Below are positions 28,905 to 32,794 of a stretch of 32,794 nt of DNA, piece by piece (within the stretch, counting starts at the first letter, position 1; each line of letters begins with the position of its first letter). Below the pieces are notes generated by a model. The model was given only the letters and a program-made list of their open reading frames with translations. It searched no databases and had not been told where the DNA came from. Origin of the DNA: Candidatus Poribacteria bacterium (GTDB lineage Bacteria > Poribacteria > WGA-4E > WGA-3G); assembly GCA_022394775.1 (NCBI GenBank), contig JAGFCB010000240.1, positions 1 to 32,794 of the forward strand, in the 5' to 3' direction. Made by a program: the position numbers and the translations under genes.

Positions 28905-31343
28905 ATGAATTTCAAGCTGCGTCCCGCGCTCTATTTTCTTATCCCATATCTACTCGGTATCATCGCTGGGAGTTGGGCATCCATTCCGGTGCTGTGGCTC
29001 TGGCTCTCCGTGCTACTCTGTCTTATGGGTAGCATTGTGACACGGCAGCGGCGGCAATATCTCTGCTACGGATTGCTCCATCTCGCTGTTTTTGCAGGCG
29101 GTATGCTACGTCTGGAAACCGCTTCGCATTCACCCGTCCCTCCGCACTTTTATAACCAACCGATCAGTTTTTCAGGCACCACCGCGTATCAACCCGAACG
29201 CGGGGAAGCGTGGGATGCGTGTTATGCGATCGGTGAACTTCAACTGTTGTCAGATCCAGCGCAGCAGGTATCTGCAAAGTTCCTTGTGAGGTTTCAGAGT
29301 TTGGTGCCGCTCCGCTATGGCAAAGAGATAACCCTGACAGGTGTCCTGCAGCAACCCCAAGAGAAACGGAACCCTGGCGGCTTCGATTACCGTGCTTACC
29401 TTGCCCGGCAAGATGTTGTCGGGATCATTGATGCCAAAGGGTTTTTACGGATCGGTGCGCAAGGTGGATTTCCGCCGTTACGATGGATAGAAGGACTCCG
29501 TATCCAGACGGAACGCGTCATTGACGATATCTATACCAAAGATGAAACGGTAGAACCGTCGTTGCACGCGCAACTCCTCAAAGGTATCTTGCTCGGCAAA
29601 CGGAGCGATCTCCCGACAGAAACGTTGGATCTCTTCCGAAATAGTGGGACGTTTCATGTACTCGCTGTCTCCGGTCTACATGTCGGACTTATCGCGATGT
29701 TTTGCTATTTCGGATTTTCACTTTTTCGGTTGCCGCAGAAGGTGCTCTGCGTTCTGACGATCATCGCGGTGCTGATTTACGCCTGCTTGATAGGTTTCCG
29801 ACCTTCTGTTTTCCGGGCATCACTGATGGCGATCCTGTTTCTTTTTGCGATCCTCATTGACCGAGATGCGGATATTTTTAATTTGTTGGCATTTGCGGCG
29901 TTGGTGTTGCTCCTTTTGAACCCGCAGCAGTTATGGGATGTCGGTTTTCAGTTGTCTTTTGTTGCTGTGGCTTCGATTGTCTATTTTGTTCCGAAGATGG
30001 AGGTGCCGCTGCGTCGGTTATGGCAAGACGAAGCAGATTCACCTTCACACACTATCCTGACAAGATTTAGGAATGCCTCGGTGAAGTGGCTTGTGCTGTC
30101 TTATCTTGTGACCCTTGCAGCACAAATCGGGACGACACCGTTGATCGCCTATTACTTTTTCCGAACATATCCACTCGGTATTCTCGCAGGTCCCTTCGCG
30201 GTTGGGCTTGTGTCGCTGATTGTCGCTGCAGGTATGGTATCGGTCTGTATCGGTTTTATTTGGCTTCCGTTTGCGAAGCTGCTCGCGCTCCTTAACCATG
30301 CTATCATCTCTATCTTCTTGGCACTGATCGGTATGTTTGGACAGACGTGGGGTGTCGTGAAGTTAACGCCACCGACATTTGGTGTTTTTGTTTTTTATAT
30401 CGCTTGCTTTTTAGGGCTGGCACATTGGGGGTATGTCTATAAGCGGTGGAAAATCGCAAGTCTTATTGGACTGTCTGTTATTGCCATCTGGACTTGGGAT
30501 ATAGCGTTCCACGAAAAAGGGCGGCTGCTGGAAGTGGTTACGCTTGATGTTGGGCAAGGCGATGCGACATTCGTCAGGTTTCCTGATAATCGAACGATGT
30601 TAATTGATGGCGGTGTTCGACGGTCATATTACAACGAAAAGAAACAGAGACAGGTTGATTATGATGTCGGCGAACGCGTGCTTGAACCTTACTTCGACTT
30701 TCACGGGATTCGGACGCTTGACACGGTGGTGCTGACGCATCCGGACATCGATCACGGGGGCGGACTTGGGTATATCTTAGAGAATTTTGAGGTCGGACGT
30801 GTCATCGGTATCTCGGAGATGCAACTCGATTCACAGACGCATCGGCAATTGCACGCCATTGTCAAAGCAAATGACATCCCCTATTCGTTTCCGTATGCTG
30901 GGAAAATAGACCTCACCCCGATAGCTACATTAAACCTATTGCATCCGATTGATGCCACCTCGACTGACTTGTTCGATCAAGATAAGAACGACGATTCGCT
31001 CGTCATCAAGCTTACGTACGGCGAGGTAGATATCCTGTTCACAGGCGACATCGGTAAGAGCGCGGAGTCGCGGCTCATTGCGTCTGGTCAAGATCTCCGT
31101 TCAGAGATTCTAAAGGTGCCGCATCATGGAAGTCGTACCTCCAGCAGCGCGCCGTTTATTGATGCGGTTCAACCGCGTTATGCGATCTTCTCGCTGGGTC
31201 AGAGCAGTCAGTATCAATTCCCGAATTCGGATGTGGTTGCGCGGTATCAAGCGCGTGGCTGTGTACAGGTTCGGACTGATCAATCCGGTGCGATTACGCT
31301 TCTCACTGATGGGAAGCGGTGTTGGATTGAGGGGGTAAAATAG
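28905..31343 (+). CDS. comEC: ComEC/Rec2 DNA-uptake channel protein
   Basis: Encodes 812 residues with the full three-part layout. First, N-terminal helices and an OB-like DUF4131 region (about residues 1-200, FSGTTAYQPERGEAWDACYA then ITLTGVLQQPQEKRNPGGFD). Second, the polytopic competence domain (about 225-520) with LFRNSGTFHVLAVSGLHVGL and RPSVFRASLMAILFL. Third, a metallo-beta-lactamase domain (about 540-800) with VVTLDVGQGDATFVRFPDNR, HPDIDHGGGLGY, LFTGDIGKS and KVPHHGSRTSSSAPF. ComEC carries single-stranded DNA across the inner membrane during transformation; the MBL domain may act as a nuclease. The ATG has no clear Shine-Dalgarno sequence. The TAG stop begins a repeat (TAGTTGTCAG). 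It converges on the alcohol dehydrogenase 11 bases away. Confidence 0.96.
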   Translation: MNFKLRPALYFLIPYLLGIIAGSWASIPVLWLWLSVLLCLMGSIVTRQRRQYLCYGLLHLAVFAGGMLRLETASHSPVPPHFYNQPISFSGTTAYQPERGEAWDACYAIGELQLLSDPAQQVSAKFLVRFQSLVPLRYGKEITLTGVLQQPQEKRNPGGFDYRAYLARQDVVGIIDAKGFLRIGAQGGFPPLRWIEGLRIQTERVIDDIYTKDETVEPSLHAQLLKGILLGKRSDLPTETLDLFRNSGTFHVLAVSGLHVGLIAMFCYFGFSLFRLPQKVLCVLTIIAVLIYACLIGFRPSVFRASLMAILFLFAILIDRDADIFNLLAFAALVLLLLNPQQLWDVGFQLSFVAVASIVYFVPKMEVPLRRLWQDEADSPSHTILTRFRNASVKWLVLSYLVTLAAQIGTTPLIAYYFFRTYPLGILAGPFAVGLVSLIVAAGMVSVCIGFIWLPFAKLLALLNHAIISIFLALIGMFGQTWGVVKLTPPTFGVFVFYIACFLGLAHWGYVYKRWKIASLIGLSVIAIWTWDIAFHEKGRLLEVVTLDVGQGDATFVRFPDNRTMLIDGGVRRSYYNEKKQRQVDYDVGERVLEPYFDFHGIRTLDTVVLTHPDIDHGGGLGYILENFEVGRVIGISEMQLDSQTHRQLHAIVKANDIPYSFPYAGKIDLTPIATLNLLHPIDATSTDLFDQDKNDDSLVIKLTYGEVDILFTGDIGKSAESRLIASGQDLRSEILKVPHHGSRTSSSAPFIDAVQPRYAIFSLGQSSQYQFPNSDVVARYQARGCVQVRTDQSGAITLLTDGKRCWIEGVK

Positions 31344-31354
31344 TTGTCAGTTAA

Positions 31355-32446
31355 CTATTCCCCTGGTGCGACTGCGATTCGGATTTCGTTTTGACGCATT
31401 GAATGTTCAAAGGCTTTATTGATGTCTTCTAATGGATATGTTTGTCCAATGAGTTCCCCAAAAGGATAGCGTTCTCGATGCTTTTCTACGAAACCGAGTG
31501 AGGTGCCGAGTGCGGTGTAGTGGTAATTATGAACGCCTCGGAGTGTCACACATTTTGTGACAATCTGATGCGCATCTATGGAAGTGTGTGCGTTTGGATA
31601 GACATAGCCGAGCGTTAGCACGCGTCCACCGATGGCTGACCACGTGACCAGATTCGACAACCCAATTGTTGCCCCGCTAACTTCTACGCCGAGATCCACA
31701 CCGCGTCCGTTCGTAAGTTGTTTTAGGGCTGCGTCAATTTCCTCAACGGATGTTTTATCTGGGTTGAAGGTGTGCGTTGCGCCGAAACGTTTGATAGTCT
31801 GTAAACGTTCCTCATTGATGTCCACTACAGCGACGGTATTATAGCCGTTCTCCCGCAGATAACACGCTGCATAGATGCCTAACATCCCAGCACCGTGGAT
31901 AACAACTGCCTCGTTAGGATGTGTGCCGATTGTCGCCAAGCCGTTAACGACAGTCGCAAACGCGCAGTTGACGGGTACCGCCTCTCCGTCCGTTACACTG
32001 TCAGGGATGTGATAGATAGCCGTCCCCGGATGCAGCTCGATATGGCTGGCGAATCCACCTGATAAAGTGTTGGTGCCTTCGCTGCGCACGTGTCCGTATT
32101 TGAAAAGTGTGTCGCATTTCTGTGGGAGGTTACGGTGTGTACAATAGTCGCATGTCCCACAGGATGCCATGAGGCTCCACGTCACTCGGTCGCCCTCGTT
32201 TAACGGTTCGCCGGTTGTGGAACGGAGGTGTGTCGGTGCAGCGATCGTGCCGACGGCTTCATGTCCGAGTACACACGGTGTATCTGCCCCACGGCGACCT
32301 GAGACCGTGTGGAGATCGGAGCCACAGATGGTCGCGAGGGAAACGCGAATCAGCGTACTCTCTGGAGTCGTCTCTACAGGTATCTCGCAGACTTCAAAAG
32401 GTGTACCTGTTCCGTGGAATCGGGAAATCTGTGCTGATATTTGCAT
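31355..32446 (-). CDS. Zinc-dependent alcohol dehydrogenase, phosphonate-associated type
   Basis: Encodes 363 residues of the medium-chain (MDR) family. Catalytic-zinc motifs are ICGSDLHTVSG and GHEAVGTI. The structural-zinc cysteines are in CGTCDYC and QKC. The cofactor fold has VVIHGAGMLGIYAACYL followed by VAVVDINEERL, an acidic end that favours NAD. The block GDRVTWSLMASCGTCDYC together with LPQKCDTLFKYGH and LSGGFASHIELHPGTAIYHI matches the subfamily proposed to act in phosphonate breakdown (HpnZ-like). No other phosphonate gene is in the window, so that role is only a hint. AAGGAA is about 11 bases before the ATG. Confidence 0.88.
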   Translation of the reverse strand: MQISAQISRFHGTGTPFEVCEIPVETTPESTLIRVSLATICGSDLHTVSGRRGADTPCVLGHEAVGTIAAPTHLRSTTGEPLNEGDRVTWSLMASCGTCDYCTHRNLPQKCDTLFKYGHVRSEGTNTLSGGFASHIELHPGTAIYHIPDSVTDGEAVPVNCAFATVVNGLATIGTHPNEAVVIHGAGMLGIYAACYLRENGYNTVAVVDINEERLQTIKRFGATHTFNPDKTSVEEIDAALKQLTNGRGVDLGVEVSGATIGLSNLVTWSAIGGRVLTLGYVYPNAHTSIDAHQIVTKCVTLRGVHNYHYTALGTSLGFVEKHRERYPFGELIGQTYPLEDINKAFEHSMRQNEIRIAVAPGE

Positions 32447-32479
32447 AAAACGGGTGTTCCTTGAATATGGGTATTTTTA

Positions 32480-32580
32480 TAACTCCCTAAATCCCCCTTA
32501 TCAGGGGGGACTTTGAAAGCTCGGTTCTAACCCCCTAAATCCCCCTTATCAGGGGGACTTTAAGAAGGGTGCGTAAGTCT
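32480..32580 (-). repeat. Two tandem copies of the palindromic 3'-end repeat
   Basis: The copies start at about 32480 and 32528, each with CCCCCTTATCAGGGGG and GACTTT. Read on the minus strand the pair begins AGACTTACGCAC (32569-32580), about 100 bases after the TnpB stop and 39 bases after the possible right end of that element. It sits immediately upstream of the alcohol dehydrogenase start. Confidence 0.72.
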
Positions 32581-32618
32581 TATCTCTTTAAGTATGCGGT
32601 TTTTCACACGTTATGTCA

Positions 32619-32654
32619 GTCAAGGCACCCCCACTGAAGTAGGGCTTGTGCTTC
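32619..32654 (-). ncRNA. Candidate IS200/IS605-type right-end hairpin / omega-RNA 3' part
   Basis: On the minus strand, 3' of the TnpB stop, GAAGCACAAGCCCTACTTCA continues into GTGGGGGTGCCTTGAC. It folds as an outer AAGCAC / GTGCCTT stem around an inner CCCTAC / GTGGGG stem with a TTCA loop. The stretch ACTGCTACGAAGC before it is typical of tnpB element right ends. In such elements the transcript of this region guides TnpB. The exact end, probably near the final TTGAC, is not proved. Confidence 0.45.
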
Positions 32655-32683
32655 GTAGCAGTTCGCGTTTCCGAAGAAACGTC

Positions 32684-32794
32684 TTACGTCTGCTCCACAG
32701 CGGGATCACAGGCAGCCCGCAAAATGTTCATCGCAGCGTTGATGTCTCTGTCGTGGTCCGAACCACATTCAGGACACCTCCACTGTCTATCGGA
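32684..32794 (-). CDS. tnpB: TnpB (IS200/IS605-family RNA-guided nuclease), C-terminal end only
   Basis: The last 36 codons run in from the right edge: [20 protein letters not shown] followed by [16 protein letters not shown] and TAA. CPECG is the second half of the TnpB zinc ribbon, and [12 protein letters not shown] carries the last RuvC-like catalytic aspartate of the family (DRDxNAAxNIL). This part of TnpB is intact. Whether the rest of the gene and a tnpA partner exist cannot be seen. It is the only transposon-related coding sequence found in the window. Confidence 0.88.
   Translation of the reverse strand, partial: SDRQWRCPECGSDHDRDINAAMNILRAACDPAVEQT

Noticed and set aside
1..32794. 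tRNA or rRNA genes
   Set aside because: No cloverleaf-like stretch with a TTCGA-type T arm or any rRNA-like conserved segment was noticed in the intergenic regions; a covariance-model scan was not possible.

Overview
The window reads as chromosomal DNA of an uncultured, diderm (outer-membrane-bearing) bacterium of roughly even base composition. Outer-membrane assembly (BamA, Skp), lipid A synthesis (LpxD), lipoprotein maturation and sorting (Lnt, LolC, LolD) and a frameshifted RF2 gene are all present. Together with a PIG-L deacetylase, an SMP-30 hydrolase, a Gfo/Idh/MocA oxidoreductase and a dense load of short palindromic intergenic repeats, this recalls Candidatus Poribacteria or a relative near the FCB superphylum. 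That placement is inference from gene style, not from a marker-gene match.

Layout. At 1-5094 there are metabolic singletons on both strands: a partial oxidoreductase, an SMP-30/gluconolactonase-type hydrolase, a zinc-ribbon methyltransferase, a tandem-duplicated PurS, a PIG-L deacetylase and a small membrane-anchored diheme cytochrome. From 5110 to 28637 every gene lies on the minus strand. In the direction of transcription the order is: GNAT remnant, YdjM-like membrane protein, CBM9/DUF5916 protein, lnt, prfB (+1 frameshift), lysS, GNAT acetyltransferase, lolC, lolD, ilvE, bamA, skp, lpxD, UbiA-family prenyltransferase, DGGGP-synthase-like UbiA, TrmH-family methyltransferase, GGGP-synthase-like enzyme, grpE, dnaJ, prmA. 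At the right end are comEC (+), a phosphonate-type zinc alcohol dehydrogenase (-) and the 3' end of a TnpB gene with a candidate right-end/omega-RNA hairpin.

Main biological point. The envelope run lnt-prfB-lysS-lolCD-bamA-skp-lpxD is the kind of cluster that in many diderms continues into fabZ/lpxA. Here it continues into two UbiA prenyltransferases and a geranylgeranylglyceryl-phosphate-synthase homologue. One UbiA carries the DGGGP-synthase motif set. These are the two committed prenyl-ether steps of archaeal-type lipid synthesis, placed beside bacterial lipid A and lipoprotein genes. The GGGPS gene has its own near-consensus promoter and heads a unit with grpE, dnaJ and prmA.

Second theme: the intergenic spaces hold several families of short hairpin repeats. 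One family (GGACTTACGCA followed by a CCCCCTGATAAGGGGG palindrome) sits just 3' of genes in a fixed orientation. Another begins TAGTTGTCAG or TAGTTATCGG, and its first three bases serve as the stop codon of three unrelated genes. Seven good sigma70-like promoters with 16-17 bp spacers can be read, several exact at -35 (TTGACA).
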